A stretch of DNA of 33,945 nucleotides from NCBI GenBank assembly GCA_034439475.1, contig JAWXAN010000045.1:1-33945 (forward strand), given 5' to 3'. The position numbers were made by a program, and so were the translations under genes. The DNA is from Candidatus Zixiibacteriota bacterium (lineage in GTDB: Bacteria > Zixibacteria > MSB-5A5 > GN15 > FEB-12). Below the pieces are notes generated by a model. That model did no database searches. It saw only the letters and a list, made by a program, of their open reading frames with translations, and had not been told where the DNA came from. Positions 8,330 through 15,754 of this stretch are shown one piece after another; position 1 is the stretch's first letter, and each line of letters begins with the position of its first letter.

Positions 8330-9817
8330 TCAGCGGTTGCTGATATACTTCGGGTCATTCCAATGAAATCGGGTAACGCCCTGGTCTGTCGCTACCCAGA
8401 TATAATCTCCGTCGATATACAGGTCAAAAACATAATTAGAGGCAAGCCCATCGTCGGTGGTGAACTCCCAGGTTCTTGGATTTTTCCCCTCAAGAACAAA
8501 AACCGTAAGCCCTCGGTCGGATGCGACTGCGGCGATTTTGTCGTTTACCGCAAGCGCTCGCACACTGGTGCGGGTGGATAAATCCTGGAATGATGTCACC
8601 ACACCCGTTCGAGCATTGACTTTAACTAGACCGTTAGTCGCCGCAAGCCAAATATTTTCGCCGGATTGTTCTATGTCAAAGACCCGGCTAAAAATAAGCT
8701 GGGTGGTATCGATAAATTCATGTAATTCTCCCGATATTAGGGATAGGCGAAAAGCGCCGGCATCGGTCGCAAGCCAGAGAAAGTCTCCAATTCTTTCGAG
8801 GTCGTATACGGCGCGGTTTGAGAACTGGTTTGGATAGACTTGCCTGATGGAATCCAAGTTGTGATGAATGAGCGTAAGTCCTCCAGCCGTTCCGACAAAC
8901 AGAGAATCACCGATTTTCTTCAGTGAAAGGACATTATCATCGCCAAGACCGTGACGCCGATCGACACTTCGTATCTGCCTCCAGAACTGACGCTCTAAAA
9001 TTGTCAGCCCGGTCGATGTACCTACATAGAGGGATTTGGCATCGCCTGCGAGACAGTTGACATCGACAGGCGGTAGATCGGAACTGACGCCGGATTCGAT
9101 ATGAAAAAACTGACTTGCGTCCCGCGTCATTGCTGTAATTCCGGTTCTCGGCTGTCCCAAGGTGGAGCCTGCAAACCAGATCAGGGTGTCCTCGACATAA
9201 ATCGCATCGGTTCGGTTTTGAATAAGACCGAAAGGAAGGAGTTCCATCACCCAGGACGAGGCGCTGGCTTTTGCCGGGCCATATCCCCATGTTCCAATCC
9301 AGAGTGTGCCGCTGTTGTCATCGATAGCATCCCTGATCGAATATCTGCGGCCGTGGAGGTCAACGAAGTTACCATCGCCGAAATAATTTGACCCGACAGG
9401 AGGAATAAGCGTCTGTGATGGAGCTATATGCTCGTAATTTTTTTCAAGTTTGGGAAGCTCGGTAATCGGGAACCAACTCTCAAAGAGCAGATCGTACTCG
9501 TATAAACCGAGTTCAGTTTCTGCGTAGAGCTTATCGCCGAATGTGCCTGCCCAGATACGTTTGACCTCCTCGCCGTTGAGGCTGTTGGTGCCATTGGTCC
9601 CGGTGAGCGGCGGCTCCCACTCATTTGTCTGCTTGTTAAATCGAAGGATACCATTGGTTGTCGCGTAGAAGATATGGGTGAGTGAACTTGCGACGTGGTT
9701 GACATAACTAAACGACGCATAAGTTACGGCTTGCTTCTTCTTCCAATCTGCGGATTCGGACGAGGATTTACCCATCGCAAGAAAAGGAAAGAAGAAAGAA
9801 AACACGAAGTGAAGCAT
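8330..9817 (-). CDS. Secreted beta-propeller protein (two-component regulator propeller-like)
   Basis: A 495-residue protein with a hydrophobic N-terminal signal (MLHFVFSFFFPFLA), then repeated blades of about 40-50 residues with the pattern LWIGTWGYG, LYVGTSTGLTIL, LFVGTAGGLTLI, LWLATDAGAFRL, IWLAATNGLVKV and IWVATDQGVTRF. These are Reg_prop-type blades as in the sensor part of hybrid two-component systems, but no membrane segment, kinase or output domain follows, so it is a free periplasmic or surface propeller. Ligand unknown. The start ATG overlaps the stop of the upstream amidohydrolase as TAATG, showing tight coupling. The 101-nt gap to the next gene is the only spacer in this operon. 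Confidence 0.8.
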   Translation of the reverse strand: MLHFVFSFFFPFLAMGKSSSESADWKKKQAVTYASFSYVNHVASSLTHIFYATTNGILRFNKQTNEWEPPLTGTNGTNSLNGEEVKRIWAGTFGDKLYAETELGLYEYDLLFESWFPITELPKLEKNYEHIAPSQTLIPPVGSNYFGDGNFVDLHGRRYSIRDAIDDNSGTLWIGTWGYGPAKASASSWVMELLPFGLIQNRTDAIYVEDTLIWFAGSTLGQPRTGITAMTRDASQFFHIESGVSSDLPPVDVNCLAGDAKSLYVGTSTGLTILERQFWRQIRSVDRRHGLGDDNVLSLKKIGDSLFVGTAGGLTLIHHNLDSIRQVYPNQFSNRAVYDLERIGDFLWLATDAGAFRLSLISGELHEFIDTTQLIFSRVFDIEQSGENIWLAATNGLVKVNARTGVVTSFQDLSTRTSVRALAVNDKIAAVASDRGLTVFVLEGKNPRTWEFTTDDGLASNYVFDLYIDGDYIWVATDQGVTRFHWNDPKYISNR

Positions 9818-11022
9818 TACCGACCGTTATTTTCCATATAGTCGAGAACCGATGAGACAAGAGGCGAAGTGCCATACGCAAGTGCGGCCTCATCACAGAT
9901 AAATTGAGGAGAGTGCCAGGACTTGTCAGCTTTGATTTTTTTATTCATCACACCAAGCCGAAACATCGCCCCGGGAACCTGTTCGAGGTAACAGGCGAAA
10001 TCTTCGCCGCCAAGAGTCGGTTCAGTTTGAAGGACTTTGCCTTTGCCATAGAGGGAATTAAAGTTTTTCTCAAACAAGCGGTTAGTCTGCGGGTGGTTTT
10101 TCAGCAGCGGGTAGTTAGCGATTTCACGAATTTCGAAATCTGCTCCACGGGCTTTGCATATTCCTGCCAAGGTGCGTTTTATATGTAGGGGTATTTTTTT
10201 GAAGGCGTCTTCAGAGAGGGTGCGGGCTGTACCGATAATGCTGACTTGGTCGGCGATAACATTTCTCGCCGTGCCGCCTTGAATCTGCCCGAAAGTAATC
10301 GCGGCCGGCTGAACCGGATCCATTTCACGAGAAATGACTTTTTGCAAGGACTCGATGACTTCGGCGGCAACCACAATCGAATCGACCGCCAGATGCGGTC
10401 GGGCGGCATGGCCGCTTTGGCCCTTTATAATGATATCAAAGTCATAGACCGAGGCCATTGTCACGCCATCGCGCAGGCCAATTTTTCCGGTCGGGACATG
10501 GGGGTCAACATGGAGGCCGAAAATCATCTCGACATCTTTGAGCGCCCCATTGGCAATCATTGGCCGCGCTCCGCCGGGAGGAACTTCTTCGGCTGGCTGG
10601 AAGATAAATCGCACTGTTCCAGAGAAATCCTTTTTGAGCGATGCCAAAGCCGTGGCGGTCCCAAGAATTGTCGCCATATGCATATCATGTCCGCAGGCAT
10701 GCATCCGGCCGTCGATTTTGGAGGAGAATGGCAGCCCTGTCGCTTCAAGAATAGGCAGGGCATCGATATCAGTTCGCACAGCAACAGTTGGACCGGGTTT
10801 ATTGCCCTTCAATTCAGCCAAAAGCCCGGTTTCCATTGAAAGGGGAAGCAATTTCAAACCAAGAGCCTGAACCTGTTTTTTCAGGAAAGCTGTGGTCTGA
10901 TGCTCCTCATAGGCGACTTCGGGATATTGATGAAGATGACGCCGCCATTTTATCTGATTAGCGGCAAGTGAATCGACGTTTTTCAGAATTTTTGAGGCGG
11001 TGTGTTTGTTTTCGTTTTTCAT
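9817..11022 (-). CDS. M20-family metal-dependent amidohydrolase (N-acyl-amino-acid/hippurate hydrolase type)
   Basis: A 401-residue M20D peptidase/amidohydrolase. The N-terminus has RRHLHQYPEVAYEE; the metal-binding motif is HACGHDMHMA (C110, H112); the general-base pair is in FQPAEE (E145-E146); a further ligand is H171 in GLHVDP. The C-terminal GGEDFACYLEQVPGAMFRLG is characteristic of amidohydrolases that cleave N-acyl or N-benzoyl amino acids or IAA conjugates. Exact substrate cannot be told. No signal peptide is visible, so it is cytoplasmic. It is the first gene of the minus-strand operon and lies divergent to the metal operon across 219 nt. The Shine-Dalgarno is weak (AAAGAAA directly before ATG). 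Confidence 0.93.
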   Translation of the reverse strand: MKNENKHTASKILKNVDSLAANQIKWRRHLHQYPEVAYEEHQTTAFLKKQVQALGLKLLPLSMETGLLAELKGNKPGPTVAVRTDIDALPILEATGLPFSSKIDGRMHACGHDMHMATILGTATALASLKKDFSGTVRFIFQPAEEVPPGGARPMIANGALKDVEMIFGLHVDPHVPTGKIGLRDGVTMASVYDFDIIIKGQSGHAARPHLAVDSIVVAAEVIESLQKVISREMDPVQPAAITFGQIQGGTARNVIADQVSIIGTARTLSEDAFKKIPLHIKRTLAGICKARGADFEIREIANYPLLKNHPQTNRLFEKNFNSLYGKGKVLQTEPTLGGEDFACYLEQVPGAMFRLGVMNKKIKADKSWHSPQFICDEAALAYGTSPLVSSVLDYMENNGR

Positions 11023-11153
11023 TTTCTTTATACCCTGCTTTGCCTGTAAGTGTCTGTATTTTTATAACATAGCCGACTTTGAGAGAAAGTCAACAATTGC
11101 CGAACTGGTCACATAGCCCATTTGCAGCACGAAAAATAACATTAATTTTATTA

Positions 11154-11183
11154 TTGCTCTTTTATCGCCTCCTTGTGTATAAT
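11154..11183 (+). promoter_or_regulatory. Promoter of the metal-uptake operon
   Basis: TTGCTC (11154-11159), 18-nt spacer, perfect TATAAT (11178-11183). The predicted start is near 11190, so the palindromic operator at 11195-11212 would begin at about +5. The -35 matches consensus in only three positions. The 11023-11153 part of the divergent gap holds no other clear site. Confidence 0.6.
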
Positions 11184-11194
11184 TATTCGCAGGT

Positions 11195-11212
11195 AATTAC
11201 CTTAAGGTAATT
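11195..11212. promoter_or_regulatory. DtxR/MntR-type operator, 18-bp perfect palindrome
   Basis: AATTACCTTAAGGTAATT is a perfect 18-bp palindrome centred on CCTTAAGG, the core found in operators of Mn/Fe-responsive DtxR-family repressors such as Bacillus MntR. Its place just downstream of the TATAAT box suits repression by blocking RNA polymerase. The operon encodes two candidate proteins that could bind it: the free regulator at 12178 and the domain fused to the permease at 14438. A second, imperfect repeat, CGTAATTTACG, follows at 11221-11231. Confidence 0.75.
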
Positions 11213-11241
11213 TAAGTGAACGTAATTTACGGAGGGATAAT

Positions 11242-12165
11242 ATGAATGAATACGGAAGCAAACAGAATGATAACTCGAAGACAAAAGAAATCAAAATAGC
11301 TGGCAGGATTACCTTGGCGCTGATTATCTGTGTTTTGGGGGGCGGTGTTGGGCTGCCTCACACTCTACTCGGAGCGGACCGAACAGCCTATACAATAAAA
11401 GCCCCAACGCCTGATTCTCTGCTGAGAGACCTCAGTACTGACCGGCCGGACAAGACGGAGAGCCCCTATACTGTCGATGCCGGCCGGATGCAACTCGAAG
11501 TCGACCTGCTGAGCTACAGCCATGACCGGCCATCCGAAGGAGCCGACCAAACGCGGGTGACGAGTATCGGCCTCGGTATAATGAATCTCAAACTTGGATT
11601 GCGGCATAATCTTGATATTCAGTTGATCCTGCAAACGTACCAGAGGCAAAGTGTGAAAACTCCGAGCCTTGGCGTAAATGAGCAACTCTCTGGATTTGGC
11701 GACATAGTGATTAGGGTGAAGCGAAATCTGTGGGGGAACGACGGCGGACGGGTTGCATTTGGGGTCATGCCATTCATTTCCCTTCCCACGAGCGGCTCAG
11801 AACGCGGGAGTGGGAATGTCGAAGGAGGCGTGATTTTCCCACTAGCTGTTGGACTGAGTGACAAGTGGGGAATGGGACTTATGGCCGAAACCGATTTGGT
11901 TCGTAACGGAGCCGACGACGGCTATGACCTCACTTTGATAACCTCGGCTACCATAAGTCATAGCCTTTCCGATGCCTTGGGCGCATACGCCGAACTTTTC
12001 AATAAATCAAATGCCGATGTTGCAACACCGCGAGTAACGACCGGCGATCTTGGACTGACCTATGGCGTCAGCGGCAATCTCCAGCTCGACGGCGGAGTCA
12101 ATATTGGCCTGACAAAGTCAGCGGAGAACATAAATCCATTTTTGGGATTCAGTAGTCGATTTTAA
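11242..12165 (+). CDS. Outer-membrane beta-barrel transporter (PF13557-like), first gene of metal operon
   Basis: A 307-residue protein with a cytoplasmic lead of about 20 residues, a hydrophobic signal segment (RITLALIICVLGGGVGLP), then STDRPDKTESPYTVDAGRMQLEVDL. That opening, followed by alternating beta strands with G-rich turns and a C-terminal phenylalanine (GFSSRF), marks the phenol_MetA_deg/transporter family of outer-membrane barrels. Family members are poorly characterised and are named after a presumed role in aromatic uptake. Here the gene has a strong GGAGGG 6 nt before ATG, stands directly behind a DtxR-type operator and 12 nt ahead of the regulator gene, which suggests an outer-membrane route for metal or metal complexes. 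That role is inferred from position only. No TonB box was recognised. Confidence 0.8.
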   Translation: MNEYGSKQNDNSKTKEIKIAGRITLALIICVLGGGVGLPHTLLGADRTAYTIKAPTPDSLLRDLSTDRPDKTESPYTVDAGRMQLEVDLLSYSHDRPSEGADQTRVTSIGLGIMNLKLGLRHNLDIQLILQTYQRQSVKTPSLGVNEQLSGFGDIVIRVKRNLWGNDGGRVAFGVMPFISLPTSGSERGSGNVEGGVIFPLAVGLSDKWGMGLMAETDLVRNGADDGYDLTLITSATISHSLSDALGAYAELFNKSNADVATPRVTTGDLGLTYGVSGNLQLDGGVNIGLTKSAENINPFLGFSSRF

Positions 12166-12177
12166 CATGAAAATTGT

Positions 12178-12681
12178 ATGAAAGAAATCGCAAGTACACT
12201 CACTGCGGCGCAGCAGGATTATCTTGAGACCATTTACCGGATGGAACGGGCCAACAATGTTGATAATGTTCGTGTGACCGATATCGCCGCCGAGCTCGGG
12301 ACGCGGCTACCGACTGTCACCCGCACAGTCACAAAACTTACCCAGTTGGGATTGCTTCGCCATGACCATAGACAGGAAGTAGACCTGACAGCGGCAGGGA
12401 GGAAAATCGCTCAGGATGTGGTACATAGACATGACGACCTTGTATGCTTTTTCACCGACATACTTGGACTATCTCCAAAGCTTGCTGAAATTGATGCCTG
12501 CCAGATTGAACATGGTATTTCCGCCAAGACCGCACAGCGACTGCATGAGTTCATTGAATATATGAGAACGCTCTCCGAAGAAGAGCGCACAATAATTACT
12601 GGTTTCCAGAAGACGGCTTCGCGGGGGGAATCGGATTTCAAAAATCTTCCGGCCAAAAAGGTCAGCGGCTGGCGAAGCTAA
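12178..12681 (+). CDS. DtxR/MntR-family metal-dependent repressor (two-domain)
   Basis: A 167-residue regulator with a winged helix (about residues 8-72, recognition region TRLPTVTRTVTKL) and the metal-binding/dimerisation domain; it lacks the SH3-like third domain of DtxR. Candidate metal ligands by alignment are D14 and E17 (AQQDYLETIY), H85 (VVHRHDDL), C108, E111 and H112 (DACQIEH). D14, E17 and H85 resemble MntR, while C108 falls where MntR has Glu99 and DtxR/IdeR has Cys102, so the metal, Mn or Fe, cannot be told from sequence. The gene lies between the barrel (12-nt gap) and the substrate-binding protein (31-nt gap) and very likely controls its own operon through 11195-11212. Confidence 0.93.
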   Translation: MKEIASTLTAAQQDYLETIYRMERANNVDNVRVTDIAAELGTRLPTVTRTVTKLTQLGLLRHDHRQEVDLTAAGRKIAQDVVHRHDDLVCFFTDILGLSPKLAEIDACQIEHGISAKTAQRLHEFIEYMRTLSEEERTIITGFQKTASRGESDFKNLPAKKVSGWRS

Positions 12682-12712
12682 ATAATAAAAAAAGAATGGA
12701 ATAGACAAACGA

Positions 12713-13648
12713 ATGAAACAGTATCACATACACAACACATTTCTGTCTCTGCTATTAATTTTGGCCGCTGTCACGGGAGGTTGCGCCAAAAATGATCAGA
12801 CCGCCGCGAAAGAAAAGCTTTCTATTGTTACGACAACGGGGATGATTGCCGATGCGGCCTCAATTATCGGCGGTGACAATATCCAAGTGACCGCGCTGAT
12901 GGGGCCGGGTGTGGACCCGCATCTTTACAAAGCGACAAAAGGAGACGTCGATCAGCTCGAGACGGCGGATTTGATACTGTACAATGGCCTCCATCTCGAA
13001 GGCAAAATGGTCGATGTCTTTGAGAACATGTCGAAATCAAAACCAACAGTCGCAGTGGCGGCCGTAATTCTGGATTCAGAACTCCGCCATCCGACCGAAT
13101 TTCAAGGACATCCCGACCCGCATGTCTGGTTCGATGTTTCACTCTGGCGGATGGCCGTCGGAGCGGTAGCTTTCGAAATTGCTCAGCTTGATTCTGTAAA
13201 TCGTCCCCTGTATCATGAACGCGCTACGGTCTATCTTGACTCCTTGACCCAGCTTCATCAGTGGGTGCAGGAACAGATGGCAACAATTCCCGAAGACCAG
13301 CGAATTTTAGTTACCGCGCATGATGCCTTCGGCTATTTTGGCCGCGCCTATAATATTGAAGTGCGGGGTCTGCAGGGGATTTCAACTGTCACCGAAGCGG
13401 GCCTCTACGATGTCACCGCTATGGTTGACCTGCTTGTATCACAGAAAATAAAGGCGGTCTTCGTCGAATCCTCAGTGCCTAAGAAAACGATCGAAGCCGT
13501 TGTCGAAGGCTGTACATCTCGCGGGCATAAGGTCATAATCGGCGGAGAGCTTTTTTCCGATGCGATGGGACAGTCAGGCACGCCCGAAGGAACATATCTC
13601 GGGATGGTGCGGCACAATGTCAACACAATTGTCGCGGCGTTGCGATAA
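12713..13648 (+). CDS. troA: Metal ABC transporter substrate-binding lipoprotein (TroA/YtgA/ZnuA cluster A-I)
   Basis: A 311-residue periplasmic binding protein. The signal peptide ends at a lipobox-like AAVTGGC with C24 as lipidation site (the -3 Thr is unusual). The four metal ligands are visible: H70 in VDPHLYK, H137 in PDPHVWFD, H203 in TAHDAFGYFGRAY and D283 in ELFSDAMG. His-His-His-Asp matches Treponema TroA, whereas strict Mn binders such as PsaA have Glu in the third position. The long His-rich loop of ZnuA is missing, so Mn/Zn/Fe selectivity is open. Gene order A-B-C-D matches tro and ytg operons, 14 nt before the ATPase. Confidence 0.95.
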   Translation: MKQYHIHNTFLSLLLILAAVTGGCAKNDQTAAKEKLSIVTTTGMIADAASIIGGDNIQVTALMGPGVDPHLYKATKGDVDQLETADLILYNGLHLEGKMVDVFENMSKSKPTVAVAAVILDSELRHPTEFQGHPDPHVWFDVSLWRMAVGAVAFEIAQLDSVNRPLYHERATVYLDSLTQLHQWVQEQMATIPEDQRILVTAHDAFGYFGRAYNIEVRGLQGISTVTEAGLYDVTAMVDLLVSQKIKAVFVESSVPKKTIEAVVEGCTSRGHKVIIGGELFSDAMGQSGTPEGTYLGMVRHNVNTIVAALR

Positions 13649-13662
13649 GGACACTTCTATCT

Positions 13663-14433
13663 ATGATAAAGAATGACCGTCCAGTTCCAATCGAAGTTCA
13701 TGACTTGACCGTGGCCTATCGCAAAAAACCGGTACTGTGGAATATTGATTTTTCGCTCCCTGAAGGACATTTGATTGGACTTGTAGGACCGAACGGCGCC
13801 GGCAAGTCCACTCTTATTCAGGCCATCATGGGTCTTCTTCCTGTTTTGTCGGGCTATGTTAAAGTCTACGGCCACCCGCTTGAGAAAAACCGTCAGTTGA
13901 TAGGCTATGTACCTCAGCGGGAATCTGTCGATTGGGATTTTCCAGTTGATGCCCTCGATGTTGTGACGATGGGTCGTTATGGTCACATGAACGCATTCGG
14001 AAAACTTTCAAAGCAGGATCGGGAGATTGCGCTGTCGGCGCTCGACAAAGTCGGCATGGCGGATTTTGCGAAACGCCAGATAAGCCAGCTCTCCGGTGGA
14101 CAGCAGCAGCGAGTATTTATCGCAAGGGCCCTTGCTCAGGAAGCATCGGTCTATCTGATGGATGAGCCGTTTGCCGGCGTCGACGCTAACACCGAAAAAG
14201 CGATAGTGGCACTACTCAAAGAACTTAAAGATCGCGGCAAAACCTGTCTGGTCGTTCATCATGATCTGCACACAGTGCGTGAGTATTTCGACTGGGTCAT
14301 GCTGCTCAATATGCGGCTTGTAAAATTTGGCCCGACAGCTGAGATATACAATGAGGAAAATCTCAGGGCGACATATGGCGGAAAACTTGTGTTGCTTGCC
14401 GAAGCCGCAGAGAAACTTATCACGAAATCATAA
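13663..14433 (+). CDS. troB: Metal ABC transporter ATP-binding protein (TroB/YtgB/MntB type)
   Basis: A 256-residue ABC ATPase that powers the permease pair encoded downstream. Walker A is GPNGAGKST (42-50), the Q-loop lies in YVPQRESVDWDFP, the signature is LSGGQQQ (143-149), Walker B is VYLMDEP (163-169), and the H-loop is VVHHDL (H199/H200). The PQRESVDWDFPV segment is diagnostic for the manganese/zinc/iron chelate family 3.A.1.15. The start ATG follows the troA stop by 14 nt, and the next gene's ATG is 4 nt after its stop. Confidence 0.97.
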   Translation: MIKNDRPVPIEVHDLTVAYRKKPVLWNIDFSLPEGHLIGLVGPNGAGKSTLIQAIMGLLPVLSGYVKVYGHPLEKNRQLIGYVPQRESVDWDFPVDALDVVTMGRYGHMNAFGKLSKQDREIALSALDKVGMADFAKRQISQLSGGQQQRVFIARALAQEASVYLMDEPFAGVDANTEKAIVALLKELKDRGKTCLVVHHDLHTVREYFDWVMLLNMRLVKFGPTAEIYNEENLRATYGGKLVLLAEAAEKLITKS

Positions 14434-14437
14434 CCGT

Positions 14438-15754
14438 ATGGATTTTTGGGAATTAACGGTTCGATTTTTTTCATTGGCCGATGCCAATGTTCGGCAGGTA
14501 ATCGCCGGCTCCATTCTTTTGGGCGGAGCCGCTGGAGCTTTGGGCTGTTTTGCCTATCTGCAAAGACGCTCGTTGCTTGGCGATGCACTGGCCCATGCCG
14601 CTCTGCCGGGTGTCGGACTTGCATTTTTAATCGTAGGCCAGAAAGAATTCGTGCCGCTATTACTTGGCGCGACTGCCACCGCGTGGCTTGGCGCGCTTTC
14701 CATTAATGCCATCGACCGCTACACGAAAATCAAGCTCGATGCCGCATTGGGAATTGTTCTGACTGTTTTTTTCGGTTTAGGAATAGTAATCCTGACCCAC
14801 ATTCAAAAAAGCGGGTCGGGATCCCAGGCCGGGCTTGGAAGTTTTATCTTTGGTCAAGCGGCGGCGATGAGCCGCCAGGATGTTGTAGCGCTTGCTGTTG
14901 TGACTGTGTGCATGTTGAGCGTGGTTACAATTGGTTATCGCCATTTCAAATTGGTTTCTTTTGACACAGGATTCGCATTCGCTGTCGGGCTTCCGGTCGG
15001 TAGGCTTCAATTTATTCTGACAACCATGATCGTGTTGGCCGTCACAGTCGGTCTGCAGGCTGTCGGTGTTGTGCTCATGGCCGCAATGTTAATTACCCCC
15101 GCCGCCGCCGCGCGACAGTGGACAGACAGATTGCCGCGAATGCTAATGCTGGCTTCGATATTCGGAATGTTGGCCGGACTTTTTGGTTCATACATATCGT
15201 TTCTTAAGCCGTCACTTCCTACCGGCCCTTGGATAGTTATTGTAGTGAGCGGAATTTTTGCGGTCTCAATTTTATTTTCGCCAAGACGGGGAGTCCTCAT
15301 CCGTATCCTTCGCCACTACCAACATCGCGGCAAAATAACGCGAGACCATTTGGTCAAATCACTCTATAGAGTAGGCATGGAGCGCGAAAATTGGTATGCC
15401 TACTATCCCGTTTCTGAAATAGCTCATATGTGGTCGTTTACTCCCACAGAATTGCGGTCGGGGCTTTCGCAGTTGACGGCGCAGGGATTTCTTGAGCGTG
15501 AAGTCGACATGTATAGGCTAACCCAAAATGGCGTGTCAGCGGGGGCCAGAGTGACGCGTCTTCATCGGCTGTGGGAGGTTTATCTTACTCGCTATCTTGA
15601 ATTGCCGGGCGATCATGTCCATCGCGATGCTGAGGATATGGAGCATATTATCACACCCGAAATGGAAGAGCAGCTAAGTCAGATGCTCGACCACCCTGTC
15701 TTTGACCCGCACCTTCAGCCTATTCCCTATCCTACAGAACAGAAGGGCGTATGA
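14438..15754 (+). CDS. Metal ABC permease fused to a DtxR-like repressor domain (YtgCR-like)
   Basis: A 438-residue fusion. Residues 1-283 are a complete TroC/MntB-type permease with about eight membrane segments and the motifs LLGDALAHAALPGV and MLITPAAAARQ. After a basic linker (SPRRGVLIRILRHYQHRGK), residues about 298-367 form a winged helix and 371-425 a DtxR-like metal/dimerisation domain. Ligand-type residues are intact: H376 and E380 (LHRLWE), H395, E399, E402 and H403 (VHRDAEDMEH). The ending VFDPHLQPIP is standard in DtxR proteins. The same architecture is known in Chlamydia YtgCR, where the repressor half is released by proteolysis. I start at ATG 14438 because an upstream in-frame start would lie 112 nt inside troB. 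It overlaps the next gene by ATGA. Confidence 0.93.
   Translation: MDFWELTVRFFSLADANVRQVIAGSILLGGAAGALGCFAYLQRRSLLGDALAHAALPGVGLAFLIVGQKEFVPLLLGATATAWLGALSINAIDRYTKIKLDAALGIVLTVFFGLGIVILTHIQKSGSGSQAGLGSFIFGQAAAMSRQDVVALAVVTVCMLSVVTIGYRHFKLVSFDTGFAFAVGLPVGRLQFILTTMIVLAVTVGLQAVGVVLMAAMLITPAAAARQWTDRLPRMLMLASIFGMLAGLFGSYISFLKPSLPTGPWIVIVVSGIFAVSILFSPRRGVLIRILRHYQHRGKITRDHLVKSLYRVGMERENWYAYYPVSEIAHMWSFTPTELRSGLSQLTAQGFLEREVDMYRLTQNGVSAGARVTRLHRLWEVYLTRYLELPGDHVHRDAEDMEHIITPEMEEQLSQMLDHPVFDPHLQPIPYPTEQKGV

Noticed and set aside
10246-10839. 197-codon plus-strand frame inside the amidohydrolase gene
   Set aside because: Antisense shadow of a clearly conserved M20 gene; no ribosome site and no recognisable domain.
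14327-14437. 37-codon N-terminal extension of the fused permease
   Set aside because: It lies inside troB in another frame; the ATG at 14438, 4 nt after the troB stop, gives the family N-terminus.
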